A stretch of 64,000 nt of DNA from Gaiellasilicea sp963731615 (GTDB lineage Bacteria; Actinomycetota; Thermoleophilia; Gaiellales; Gaiellaceae): assembly GCA_963731615.1 (NCBI GenBank), contig CAVSWD010000001.1, positions 434,001-498,000 on the forward strand. The letters run 5' to 3'. Of the stretch, positions 38,666 through 46,676 are shown piece after piece. Made by a program: the position numbers and the translations under genes. The notes under the pieces were generated by a model that was not told where the DNA came from, ran no database searches, and was given only the letters and a program-made list of their open reading frames with translations. Every line of letters begins with the position of its first letter. Within the stretch, counting starts at the first letter, position 1.

Positions 38666-39937
38666 ATGTCGACCGTCGAGGCCCCAACCCACCTGCGCGA
38701 GAACCCGTACTCGATCGCGCGCCGGCAGCTGCGTCACGTCGGAGAGACGTTCGGGATCGATCCGAACCTGATCAACGTGCTGGAGCGCTGCAAGAAGTCG
38801 GTCGAGGTCTCGATCCCGGTGACGATGGACGACGGCACGGTCAGCGTCTACGAGGGCCATCGCGTCACGCACAACATCGCGCGCGGCCCCTCGAAGGGCG
38901 GCATCCGCTACCACCCGAACGTGACCCGCGACGAGGTCAAGGCGCTCGCGATGTGGATGACCTGGAAGTGCGCGCTCATGGGCCTGCCGTTCGGGGGCGC
39001 GAAGGGTGGTGTCGTCTGCGATCCGAAGCAGCTCTCCCGCCGCGAGCTCGAGGGGCTGACGCGCCGCTACACGAGCGAGATCATCAACGAGATCGGGCCC
39101 GAGAAGGACATCCCCGCTCCCGACGTCGGCACCGACGGGAGCGTGATGGCCTGGATCTTCGACACCTACTCGATGAACAAGGGGCACTCCGTCCTCGGCG
39201 TCGTCACGGGCAAACCGCTCGCGATCGGCGGCTCGCTCGGTCGCGAGGAGGCAACTGCGCGCGGCTCGCTCTTCGTCATCGCCGACGCGCTCGCCGAGGA
39301 GGACAAGGGGCTGGAGGGGCTGCGCGTCGCGATCCAGGGCTTCGGCAACGTCGGCCGCAACCTCGCCCGGCTGCTGGCAGAGGCGGGCGCCCTCGTGATC
39401 GCTGTCTCCGACTCGGTCGGCGGTGTGCACGCTCCGAAGGGGCTCGACATCCCGTCCGTGCTCGCACACAAGTCGGAGCACGGCACCCTCGAAGGCTTCG
39501 GTGGGGCCGACGCGATCACGAACGAGGAGCTGCTGCTGCTCGACTGCGACGTGCTGGCGCCGTGCGCGCTCGAGCAGGTGATCAGCGTCGACAACGCTGC
39601 GGACGTGAAGGCGCGGATCATCTGCGAAGGCGCGAACGGTCCCGTCACGCCCGACGCCGATCAGATTCTCGAGGATCGTGGGGTGCTCGTCCTGCCCGAC
39701 GTGCTCGCCAACGCCGGCGGCGTCGTCGTCTCCTATTTCGAATGGGTGCAGGGGCTGCAGGAGTACTTCTGGAAGGAGGACGAGGTCAACGAGCGCCTGA
39801 ACGAGATCGTCACCAAGGCGTTCCGCGAGACGATCGAGGCGCGCGAGAAGCACCGCACGAGCATGCGCATGGCCGCCTACGGGCTCGCCGTGCGGCGTGT
39901 GTCCGAGGCAACGGTGACGCGGGGGCTCTATCCCTAG
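38666..39937 (+). CDS. gdhA: Glutamate dehydrogenase (Glu/Leu/Phe/Val family)
   Basis: Interconverts glutamate and 2-oxoglutarate with NAD(P)H. 423 residues, with catalytic Lys113 in LPFGGAKGGV, PAPDVGTDGSVMAWI, Rossmann GFGNVGRNLA and NAGGVVVSYFEW. Ends RGLYP like many homologues. ATG at 38666 with a strong AGGAGGAG site, and a TATAGACT promoter about 40 bp upstream: a leadered transcript, unlike many neighbours. Confidence 0.96.
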   Translation: MSTVEAPTHLRENPYSIARRQLRHVGETFGIDPNLINVLERCKKSVEVSIPVTMDDGTVSVYEGHRVTHNIARGPSKGGIRYHPNVTRDEVKALAMWMTWKCALMGLPFGGAKGGVVCDPKQLSRRELEGLTRRYTSEIINEIGPEKDIPAPDVGTDGSVMAWIFDTYSMNKGHSVLGVVTGKPLAIGGSLGREEATARGSLFVIADALAEEDKGLEGLRVAIQGFGNVGRNLARLLAEAGALVIAVSDSVGGVHAPKGLDIPSVLAHKSEHGTLEGFGGADAITNEELLLLDCDVLAPCALEQVISVDNAADVKARIICEGANGPVTPDADQILEDRGVLVLPDVLANAGGVVVSYFEWVQGLQEYFWKEDEVNERLNEIVTKAFRETIEAREKHRTSMRMAAYGLAVRRVSEATVTRGLYP

Positions 39938-40169
39938 CCCCCAAGTCGTCGTCTACCACGCCTCGGGCTGCCACCTGTGCGAGCGGGCGCTCGAGGTCGT
40001 CGACCAGGTGTGCGCCGGCGACTTCCGGCGCGTCGACATCGGCGGCGACCCGGAGCTCGAGGCGACCTATCGCAAGTCGATCCCCGTAGTCGAGATCGAC
40101 GGCGAGCGCGCGTTCACCTACTTCGTTCAACCCGAAGCGCTGCGACAACGGCTTCGAAGTTGCGGCTGA
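39918..40169 (+). CDS. Glutaredoxin-like (DUF836) protein without a visible start codon
   Basis: The frame between a TGA at 39915 and the TGA at 40167-40169 encodes PQVVVYHASGCHLCERALEVV, then FRRVDIGGDPELEATYRKSIPVVEIDGERAFTYF: a thioredoxin-fold glutaredoxin with a CxxC site. No ATG, GTG or TTG occurs in frame before the domain, so the start is lost to an indel, is non-canonical, or the gene needs the overlap with gdhA. A glutaredoxin directly before rex is a common actinobacterial order, which supports it being real. Confidence 0.7.
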   Translation, partial: RGGSIPSPQVVVYHASGCHLCERALEVVDQVCAGDFRRVDIGGDPELEATYRKSIPVVEIDGERAFTYFVQPEALRQRLRSCG

Positions 40170-40206
40170 CGGTTCCCCGCGCGGCTCAGAAGAGCCGTGG
40201 GCAGAA

Positions 40207-40224
40207 TGTGACGAACGTGTCACA
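40207..40224. promoter_or_regulatory. Palindrome upstream of rex
   Basis: TGTGAC-GAACGT-GTCACA, perfect 6-bp arms with a 6-nt spacer, ending 6 bp before the rex GTG. Rex operators resemble TTGTGAN(n)TCACAA but with tighter spacing, so autoregulation is plausible, not certain. Confidence 0.55.
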
Positions 40225-40230
40225 AGCGAG

Positions 40231-40866
40231 GTGGAAGGGAACGGGTTGGCGGATCGATTGACGGTGGGAGTCGCCGCGCGGCTCTCCCGGTACCTGCAGG
40301 TGCTGACGCAGGCCAAGAAGATGGGGAAGGACAGGATCTCGTCCCAGGAGATCTCGGACTACACCAACATCAACGCGACCCAGATCCGCCGCGACCTCTC
40401 CACGTTCGGCAAGTTCGGCAAGCGCGGCGTCGGCTACAACATCGACGCGCTGCTCGGCGAGATCCGGAAGATCCTGCGCACTCAGGGGCAGCACAACATC
40501 GCGCTCGTCGGGGCGGGCCGGCTGGGGCAGGCGATCGCGAGCTCGCCGATCTTCGCCGAGCACGGGATCAACATCGCCGCCGTGCTCGACACCGATCCCG
40601 ACAAGGTCGGGCACGCGATCGGCGGCAACAGCGTCCGGCCCTACTCGGCGCTCCGCGAGGCCGTCCGCGACCACAACATCATCGTCGGCGTGATCGCCGT
40701 CCCCGCCGACGGCGCCCAGCAGGCGGCGGACGACCTGATCGACGCCGGCGTCAAGATCGTCTTCAACTACTCGGAGGCGCTGCTGGACGTCCCCAGCGAC
40801 GTCGCCGTTCATGCCTCGAACCCGGCCGTCGAGCTGCTTTACGCGCTCTACTTCCACCTCACCTGA
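40231..40866 (+). CDS. rex: Redox-sensing transcriptional repressor Rex
   Basis: Senses the NADH/NAD+ ratio and controls respiratory and fermentative genes. 211 residues: N-terminal winged helix (SSQEISDYTNINATQIRRDLS, FGKFGKRGVGYN), Rossmann domain (IALVGAGRLGQAI) and C-terminal swapped helix ending LLYALYFHLT. The GTG at 40231 or the TTG at 40246 could start it. It sits downstream of glutaredoxin. Confidence 0.95.
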   Translation: MEGNGLADRLTVGVAARLSRYLQVLTQAKKMGKDRISSQEISDYTNINATQIRRDLSTFGKFGKRGVGYNIDALLGEIRKILRTQGQHNIALVGAGRLGQAIASSPIFAEHGINIAAVLDTDPDKVGHAIGGNSVRPYSALREAVRDHNIIVGVIAVPADGAQQAADDLIDAGVKIVFNYSEALLDVPSDVAVHASNPAVELLYALYFHLT

Positions 40867-40891
40867 CCCTGAACTGATCTGCCCAGGTGAG
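40858..40891. terminator. Possible weak hairpin between rex and the convergent gene
   Basis: CTCACCTG and CAGGTGAG, perfect 8-bp arms with an 18-nt loop, spanning the rex stop. The long loop makes it a weak candidate. Confidence 0.3.
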
Positions 40892-40899
40892 CTGGCCGG

Positions 40900-41658
40900 C
40901 TAGCGGCTCTGCTTGCTCTTGAGCTCGCGAGTGTCTGGAACGCCGTCGTTGTCGTCGTCGGCGTCGGGGCGGTCGAGAAGGCCGTCGTTGTCGTCGTCGG
41001 CATCCTTCGCGTCGGAGATCCCGTCGCCGTCGTCGTCGAGGTCACGAGCGTCTGCGACGCCGTCGTTGTCGAAGTCGAGATCGCGCGCATCGCCGACGGA
41101 GTCGTTGTCGTCGTCGGCGTCACGCAGGTCCAGCAGGCCGTCGTTGTCGTTGTCGGGGTCGGCGCGGTCGGCGATTCCGTCGTTGTCGTCGTCGAAGTCC
41201 TTGCGGTCGGCGATGTCGTCGTTGTCGTCGTCGTAGTCCTTCGCGTCCGCGATCCCGTCACCGTCGTCGTCGCCGTCACGGGCGTCGACCCGGCCGTCGT
41301 TGTCGCTGTCGCAGTCCTTCGCGTCGAGCACGCCGTCGTCGTCGTCGTCCGTGTCCGTCACGCTGGGCTCGCCGTCGCCGTCCTCGTCGCCGAAGTCGCT
41401 GAAATCCTCGTCCTCGCTGAACTCGTCGTCTTCCGGCTCGACGGCGAAGTCCTCGTCCTCGACCGGCTCCCCCTCGGCGACGAGCTCGGCGAACTCGTCG
41501 TCATCGAACTCGACGAACTCTCCGTCCTCTTCGACGCACTCGACGTCGGCCTCGTCGCAGGAGTTGGTGGCTCCGGCCTTCGCGCTCGAAGCGCCGCCGG
41601 CGAGGGCGAGCGCGAGCACGAGGCCGAGCAGGAGCAGGAAGGGCTTGGCCGCTCTCAC
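40900..41658 (-). CDS. Secreted thrombospondin type-3 repeat, calcium-binding protein
   Basis: 252 residues: signal peptide (FLLLLGLVLALALAGGASSAKA), two cysteines, a strongly acidic region (residues 35-100) and eleven uninterrupted 13-residue repeats (102-244) of the form D-x-D-x-D-N-D-G-x-x-D-x-x, each a calcium-binding TSP3 loop. It ends in a short basic tail. It should fold only with calcium on the outside of the cell. No anchor is seen. Function unknown. Confidence 0.9.
   Translation of the reverse strand: MRAAKPFLLLLGLVLALALAGGASSAKAGATNSCDEADVECVEEDGEFVEFDDDEFAELVAEGEPVEDEDFAVEPEDDEFSEDEDFSDFGDEDGDGEPSVTDTDDDDDGVLDAKDCDSDNDGRVDARDGDDDGDGIADAKDYDDDNDDIADRKDFDDDNDGIADRADPDNDNDGLLDLRDADDDNDSVGDARDLDFDNDGVADARDLDDDGDGISDAKDADDDNDGLLDRPDADDDNDGVPDTRELKSKQSR
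40927..41355 (-). repeat. Eleven tandem 39-bp repeats encoding TSP3 loops
   Basis: Eleven tandem 39-bp units within the secreted protein gene (residues 102-244), each giving a 13-residue acidic loop. They are conserved at protein level and diverged at DNA level. Confidence 0.85.
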
Positions 41659-41707
41659 GACCTGCGGTATCGGCAGGATGCAACGAACGCTTGCTCCCTC
41701 ATTCGAG

Positions 41708-42949
41708 ATGAAGATCCTCCTCTGGCACGGCTACCTGCTCGGCGGCACGGGCTCGAACGTCTACACCCGGTCGCTGGCGCGCGAGTGGGCCCGCGCGGGC
41801 CACGACGTGACCGTGTTCAGCCAGGAGCGGCATCCCGATCAGTTCGAGCTCGGCGGTGCAGCGGCAGTCCGGCCCGATGTCGATGGGCTGCTGCCGGTCT
41901 TCGTCCTCGACCGCTACGAGGGCTACGAGGTCAAGCTCCTCCAGGACTGCTCGCGCGCCGAGCTCGACGACTGGGTCGAGCGGAACGCGACCGCCCTGCG
42001 CGACCACCTTCCCGCAGACCTCGTCTTCGCGAACCACGTGCTCCTGGGAGGTCCGGTCGGAGCCGCGAGCGGGGCGCGCTTTGGGGTGAAGGCACACGGT
42101 TCCGAGCTCGAGTACTCGCTGCGCGGCAACGAAGAGCTCGCACGCTGGGGCCGGGAGTCGCTCGCGGGTGCCGAAGCGGTCTTCGTCGGCTCGTCGCATG
42201 TCCGGCAGGTGCTCGACGACGTCGTCGGTCACGTCGACCGCGTGCACGAGGTGCCGCCGGGCGTGGACATCGACGAGTGGCGTCCGCGGCCTCGTGAGGA
42301 GGCGCTCGCGGGCCTCCTCGAGGAGGCGGAGCGGGATCCCTCGAACCCCGGCAACGCCAGCGAACGGCTGCCCGACGAGGGCAACGCCGAGCGCCTGGCG
42401 GCGTTCCTCGCCGGCGACGAGCCGACCGTCGTCTACTTCGGGAAGCTGCTCTACAACAAGGGCGTCCATGTGCTCCTGGAGGCACTGCGGGAGATCGACG
42501 CGCGTGCGGTGATCGTCGGCTTCGGCGACTACCGGCGCGAGCTGGAGACGCTGGCCGGCCCGCGAACGCTCTTCACGGGACCGCTCGAGCACCGCCACCT
42601 CGTGCACCTGCTGGCCCTGGCCGACGCCACCGTCGTCCCATCGATCTTCCCGGAGGCGTTCGGGATGGTCGCGGCCGAGGCCGCAGCCGCCGGCTCGCCG
42701 CCGCTCGTGGCGCGCCACTCGGGGCTGGCCGAGATCGCGGACGGGCTCGAGCAGGAGTACCCGGCGCACCTCCGCCACCTCGCGGGCTTCGCGACCGGCG
42801 ACGCGACGGAGCTCGCGCAGAAGCTTCGCGCGCTGCTGACGCTCTCCGAGGACGACCGCGCGGCGATCAGAGCAGCTGCCCGGAACGCGACGGTCTCCCG
42901 CTGGAGCTGGGCCGGCGTCGCCCGCCGTCTGCTCGAACCGTTCAACTAG
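41708..42949 (+). CDS. GT4-type glycosyltransferase
   Basis: 413 residues of retaining GT-B glycosyltransferase: N-terminal HGYLLGGTGSNVYTRSLA (Gly-rich acceptor domain), VYFGKLLYNKGVHVLLEAL, and the donor-binding EAFGMVAAEAAA with the EX7E pair. Nucleotide-sugar and acceptor unknown. Cytoplasmic. The ATG at 41708 is the first good start; the upstream extension is antisense to the TSP3 gene. Confidence 0.9.
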   Translation: MKILLWHGYLLGGTGSNVYTRSLAREWARAGHDVTVFSQERHPDQFELGGAAAVRPDVDGLLPVFVLDRYEGYEVKLLQDCSRAELDDWVERNATALRDHLPADLVFANHVLLGGPVGAASGARFGVKAHGSELEYSLRGNEELARWGRESLAGAEAVFVGSSHVRQVLDDVVGHVDRVHEVPPGVDIDEWRPRPREEALAGLLEEAERDPSNPGNASERLPDEGNAERLAAFLAGDEPTVVYFGKLLYNKGVHVLLEALREIDARAVIVGFGDYRRELETLAGPRTLFTGPLEHRHLVHLLALADATVVPSIFPEAFGMVAAEAAAAGSPPLVARHSGLAEIADGLEQEYPAHLRHLAGFATGDATELAQKLRALLTLSEDDRAAIRAAARNATVSRWSWAGVARRLLEPFN

Positions 42950-42952
42950 CCT
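42947..42952 (+). promoter_or_regulatory. Leaderless -10 of the 42960 gene
   Basis: TAGCCT, 7 nt before the ATG at 42960, overlapping the stop of the glycosyltransferase. Confidence 0.5.
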
Positions 42953-42959
42953 TCGGCGG

Positions 42960-44111
42960 ATGGGCGACGAGCAACGGCTCGGCCACGAGGAGCTTCTCCT
43001 CGCGGCGCGACAGGGCTTCGAGGAGGGAACGGACTTCACCGTCGCCGTCGAGGAGGAGTTCGCGCTGCTCGATCCGCTCAGCCTGAACCTCGTCAACCGC
43101 TTCGAGGAGCTGCAGGCCGCGGCCAAGGGCACGCCGCTGGAGCCGCACCTCGTCGGCGAGCTGATCGCGTCGGAGGTCGAGATCAAGACGGGGCGCTGCG
43201 AGTCCTTCGCCGACGTGCCGGGGGCGATGGCCGAGCGCCGGGCGCAGCTGCAGGCGCTGGCCGAACCGCTCGGGCTCGCCCTCGGCGCGACCGGCACGCA
43301 TCCGTGGGCGCCCTGGCAGGAGCAGCGGATCATCGACACACCCCACTACCGCCGTAACGACGAGCTGCTCCGCTACGTCGTCTGGCGCAACAACACCTTC
43401 GGGCTGCACGTCCACGTCGGCATTCGCGGAGCCGACCGCGCGCTCGCGGTCACCACCGGCCTGCGCAACTTCCTGCCCGAGATCCTGGCGCTCTCGGCCA
43501 GCTCGCCGTTCGTCGAGAACGTCAACACCGGCCTGCACTCGGCGCGGACGCAGATCTTCACGCGCTTCTTTCCGCGCTGTGGGGTGCCGGATGCCTTCGG
43601 GTCGTGGCAGGAGTACGAGGACTACGTGCGCTTTCTCTACGAGACCGGCTCGATCACCGAGCACACGCAGCTCTGGTGGAGCGTGCGGCCGCACCTCGCC
43701 TTCCCGACCGTCGAGATCCGGATCGCCGACTCGCAGCCCGATCTCGGCGAGGCGCAGGCGCTGGCGGCGTTCGCGATGTCGCTGGCGGCACGCATCGCCC
43801 GCGCTGGCGACGAGGGCGAGCCGCTTCCCGTCCAACCGCATCGGCTGATCGAGGAGAACACATGGCGGGCGATCCGCTACGGCCTCTCGGGTGAGTTCAT
43901 CGACCTCGACCGCGGCGACGTGCTGCCGGCGCGCGCACGGCTCGAGCGGCTGCTCGAATGGATCGCCCCGGTCGCCGAGGAGATCGGAGCCGCGCCGCAC
44001 CTCGCGATCCCGGAGCGGAACGCGGCCGAGCGGCAGATCGCACGCTTCGAGGAAGGAGCGACGCTGGAGACGATCTACGCCGAGCAGCTAGGGACCCCGG
44101 TTCGTGGCTGA
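42960..44111 (+). CDS. Carboxylate-amine ligase, YbdK/GCS2 family
   Basis: 383 residues of the glutamate-cysteine-ligase type-2 family: FTVAVEEEFALLDP, SEVEIKTGRCESF, GTHPWAPW, RNNTFGLHVHVGI, and PTVEIRIADSQPD. YbdK proteins have weak glutamate-cysteine ligase activity and true substrates are often unknown; some actinobacterial homologues serve other pathways. Coupled to the DUF1844-like gene by an 8-bp overlap. Confidence 0.9.
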   Translation: MGDEQRLGHEELLLAARQGFEEGTDFTVAVEEEFALLDPLSLNLVNRFEELQAAAKGTPLEPHLVGELIASEVEIKTGRCESFADVPGAMAERRAQLQALAEPLGLALGATGTHPWAPWQEQRIIDTPHYRRNDELLRYVVWRNNTFGLHVHVGIRGADRALAVTTGLRNFLPEILALSASSPFVENVNTGLHSARTQIFTRFFPRCGVPDAFGSWQEYEDYVRFLYETGSITEHTQLWWSVRPHLAFPTVEIRIADSQPDLGEAQALAAFAMSLAARIARAGDEGEPLPVQPHRLIEENTWRAIRYGLSGEFIDLDRGDVLPARARLERLLEWIAPVAEEIGAAPHLAIPERNAAERQIARFEEGATLETIYAEQLGTPVRG

Positions 44112-44394
44112 CGAGGAGCGAGTCTCGGAGGACGAGCTGCTCGAGGCGCTGCGGCAGCTCACCGTCTCGGACGTGCTCGTGCAGACGTTCTCGACCGTCG
44201 CCTCGCTCGCCTATCAGCGTCTCGCACAGGAGCAGCGCGACCTCGAGCAGGCGCGGCTCGCGATCGAGGCGCTCCGCGCGCTCGTCCCCGTCCTCGAAGG
44301 GTCGGTCCCGCCGGAGCTCAGGCGCGACTTCGAGCAAGTCACGGCGAACCTCCAGCTCGCCTACGCGGAGGCTGTCGCGCCGCCCGCCTCCTGA
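44104..44394 (+). CDS. DUF1844-like small helical protein
   Basis: 96 residues, GTG at 44104, highly helical: VLVQTFSTVASLAYQRLAQEQRDLEQARLAIEALRALVPVLEG resembles DUF1844 proteins. Function unknown. Translated together with the carboxylate-amine ligase. Confidence 0.65.
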   Translation: MADEERVSEDELLEALRQLTVSDVLVQTFSTVASLAYQRLAQEQRDLEQARLAIEALRALVPVLEGSVPPELRRDFEQVTANLQLAYAEAVAPPAS

Positions 44395-44431
44395 ACGAGC
44401 ACGGCCTCCGCTTGTGATACATAATCCGCCG

Positions 44432-44449
44432 CGCCGAGGAACCTCGGCG
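44432..44449. promoter_or_regulatory. Palindrome in the hppA leader
   Basis: CGCCGAGG-AA-CCTCGGCG, perfect 8-bp arms, 36 bp before the hppA start and about 8 bp after an AT-rich -10 candidate (TACATAAT, 44418-44425). It could be a repressor operator or an mRNA hairpin. Confidence 0.5.
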
Positions 44450-44485
44450 TTCAGTTTGTGACGGGGTAAGCGGACGGAGGGCTTG

Positions 44486-46522
44486 ATGGATTTCTTCAAT
44501 GACCACGCGGTCGCCTTCGCGCTCGTGTGCGCGGGCGTGGCGGTCGGATTCGGGCTCTACTTCACCTGGTGGCTGCTGAAGCAGCCGGCCGGCTCCGAGC
44601 GGATGCAGGAGATCGCGCGCGCGGTGCAGGAGGGCGCTGCCGCCTACCTGCGGCGCCAGTACACCACGATCGCGGCGGTCGCGATCGTGCCGTTCCTCGC
44701 GATCGGCCTCTACCCCGAGCTCGGCTGGGCGACTGCGATCGGCTTCGCGATCGGCGCGATCCTCTCCGCCGCCGCGGGCTTCATCGGCATGAATGTCGCC
44801 GTCCGCTCGAACGTCCGCACGGCGGAGGCCGCCAAGAGCGGCCTGCGGCCGGCGTTCGAGGTCGCGTTCCGAGCCGGCTCGGTCGCCGGTCTGCTCGTCG
44901 TCGGCCTCGGCCTGCTCGGCGTCGCCGGCTACTACGGGATCCTGACCGAGTTCTTCGACAAGAGCCAGGACACGGCGATCGACGCCCTGATCGGGCTTGC
45001 CTTCGGCGGTTCGCTGATCTCCGTCTTCGCGCGCCTCGGCGGCGGCATCTTCACCAAGGCCGCCGACGTCGGCGCCGACCTCGTCGGCAAGATCGAGGCA
45101 GGCATTCCCGAGGACGACCCGCGCAACCCGGCCGTGATCGCGGACAACGTCGGCGACAACGTCGGCGACTGCGCCGGCATGGCCGCCGACCTGTTCGAGA
45201 CGTACGCGGTCACCGCCGTGGCCGTGATGCTGCTGGGCACGGCCTTCCCGCTCGGAAACCTGCCGCTCTTCCCGCTCGCGCTCGGCGGTGTCTCGATCCT
45301 CGCCTCCGTGATCGGGATCTACTTCGCCCGGATCGGCAGCAGCGGCTCGATCATCAACGCGCTCTACAAGAGCGTCATCGTCGCCACGATCCTGTCCGCG
45401 CTCGGCTTCATCCCGGTGACGATGGCGTTCGACGACGGCCGGTTCAGCTTCGGCGAGCTCTACGGCTCCGGGCTCGTCGGGCTCGCGATCACGTTCCTGC
45501 TGGTCGCGATCACCGAGTTCTACACCGGCTCGCGCTGGAACCCGGTCAAGTCGATCTCGAAGGCCTCGCAGACCGGACACGCGACGAACATCATCGAGGG
45601 GCTTGCCGTCGGCATGCGCGCGACCGCTGCGCCCGTGATCGTGATCGCGGCCGGGATCATCGCGGCGTACGAGATCGCCGGCCTCTACGGGATCGGCGTC
45701 GCCGTCATGGCCCAGCTCTCGATGTGCGGCCTGATCGTCGCGCTCGACGCGTTCGGCCCGGTGACCGACAACGCCGGCGGGATCGCCGAGATGGCGCATC
45801 TCGACGAGTCCGTGCGCGCGATCACCGACCCGCTCGACGCCGTCGGCAACACGACGAAGGCCGTGACGAAGGGCTACGCGATCGGCTCGGCGGGCCTCGC
45901 AGCCCTCGTTCTCTTCGACGAGTACACCCGCGGGCTCGACGAGGAGGGGCTGAACGTCAGCTTCAACCTCGGCGACCCGTATGTCATCGCCGGCCTCTTC
46001 ATCGGCGGGATGATGCCGTTCCTCTTCGCCGCGCTCGCGATGACGGCCGTCGGCCGCGTCGGCGGCGAGGTGGTCGTCGAGGTGCGGCGCCAGTTCGCCG
46101 AGATGCCGGGGATCATGGAAGGCACTCAGCGCCCCGATTACAGCCGCGCGGTCGACCTCGTCGCCGCCTCGGCGATCAAGAAGATGATGCTGCCGGCGCT
46201 GATCCCGGTGGCAATCCCGATCGCGGTCGGGATCATCAGCCCGGAGATGCTCGGCGGGCTCCTGATCGGCACGATCGTCACCGGCCTCTTCCTGGCGATC
46301 GCGATGACCTCGGGCGGCGGCGCGTGGGACAACGCCAAGAAGCTGATCGAGGACGGCGCCTACGGGGGCAAGGGCTCCGAGGCGCACGCGGCCTCGGTCA
46401 CGGGCGACACGGTCGGGGACCCCTACAAGGACACTGCCGGCCCTGCGATCAACCCGATGATCAAGATCGCGAACATCGTCGCGATCCTGATCATCCCGCT
46501 GCTCGTCTCGATCCACGGCTGA
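44486..46522 (+). CDS. hppA: Membrane-bound proton-translocating pyrophosphatase
   Basis: Couples pyrophosphate hydrolysis to proton export. 678 residues with about 16 membrane segments. Motifs: DVGADLVGKIEAGIPEDDPRN (substrate), NVGDNVGDCAGMAADLFE, and GNTTKAVTKGYAIGSA. The Lys after GNTT is the residue found in K+-independent H+-PPases (K+-dependent ones have Ala). The ATG at 44486 has GGAGG 5-9 nt before it. A perfect terminator follows. Confidence 0.96.
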   Translation: MDFFNDHAVAFALVCAGVAVGFGLYFTWWLLKQPAGSERMQEIARAVQEGAAAYLRRQYTTIAAVAIVPFLAIGLYPELGWATAIGFAIGAILSAAAGFIGMNVAVRSNVRTAEAAKSGLRPAFEVAFRAGSVAGLLVVGLGLLGVAGYYGILTEFFDKSQDTAIDALIGLAFGGSLISVFARLGGGIFTKAADVGADLVGKIEAGIPEDDPRNPAVIADNVGDNVGDCAGMAADLFETYAVTAVAVMLLGTAFPLGNLPLFPLALGGVSILASVIGIYFARIGSSGSIINALYKSVIVATILSALGFIPVTMAFDDGRFSFGELYGSGLVGLAITFLLVAITEFYTGSRWNPVKSISKASQTGHATNIIEGLAVGMRATAAPVIVIAAGIIAAYEIAGLYGIGVAVMAQLSMCGLIVALDAFGPVTDNAGGIAEMAHLDESVRAITDPLDAVGNTTKAVTKGYAIGSAGLAALVLFDEYTRGLDEEGLNVSFNLGDPYVIAGLFIGGMMPFLFAALAMTAVGRVGGEVVVEVRRQFAEMPGIMEGTQRPDYSRAVDLVAASAIKKMMLPALIPVAIPIAVGIISPEMLGGLLIGTIVTGLFLAIAMTSGGGAWDNAKKLIEDGAYGGKGSEAHAASVTGDTVGDPYKDTAGPAINPMIKIANIVAILIIPLLVSIHG

Positions 46523-46527
46523 GCGCT

Positions 46528-46556
46528 GCCGAGCAGGGCATCACGCCCCGCTCGGC
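46528..46556 (+). terminator. hppA terminator
   Basis: GCCGAGC-A-GGGC-ATCAC-GCCC-C-GCTCGGC: an 11-bp stem with one internal mismatch and an ATCAC loop, followed by GCGTTTAT. Confidence 0.8.
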
Positions 46557-46676
46557 GCGTTTATCCCAGCTAATCCTGACCTTGTCGTTTCTGCACTTTG
46601 CCTCTACGATCCCTGGTCGCTTGGGGTAGTTCGTCGATTCTCGACGGCTTCATTCCGCAACAGGGGAGAGACCAAC

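Noticed and set aside
37898..39853. A 651-residue antisense frame across the subtilase and gdhA
   Set aside because: No recognisable domain; conflicts with two clear genes.
44339..46516. A 725-residue frame antisense to hppA
   Set aside because: Asp/Arg/Val repeat-like composition from reading GC-rich codons backwards; hppA is intact on the other strand.
46523..46676. Possible small RNA between hppA and the subtilase
   Set aside because: The region is explained by the hppA terminator and the subtilase leader; no separate promoter or hairpin beyond these.
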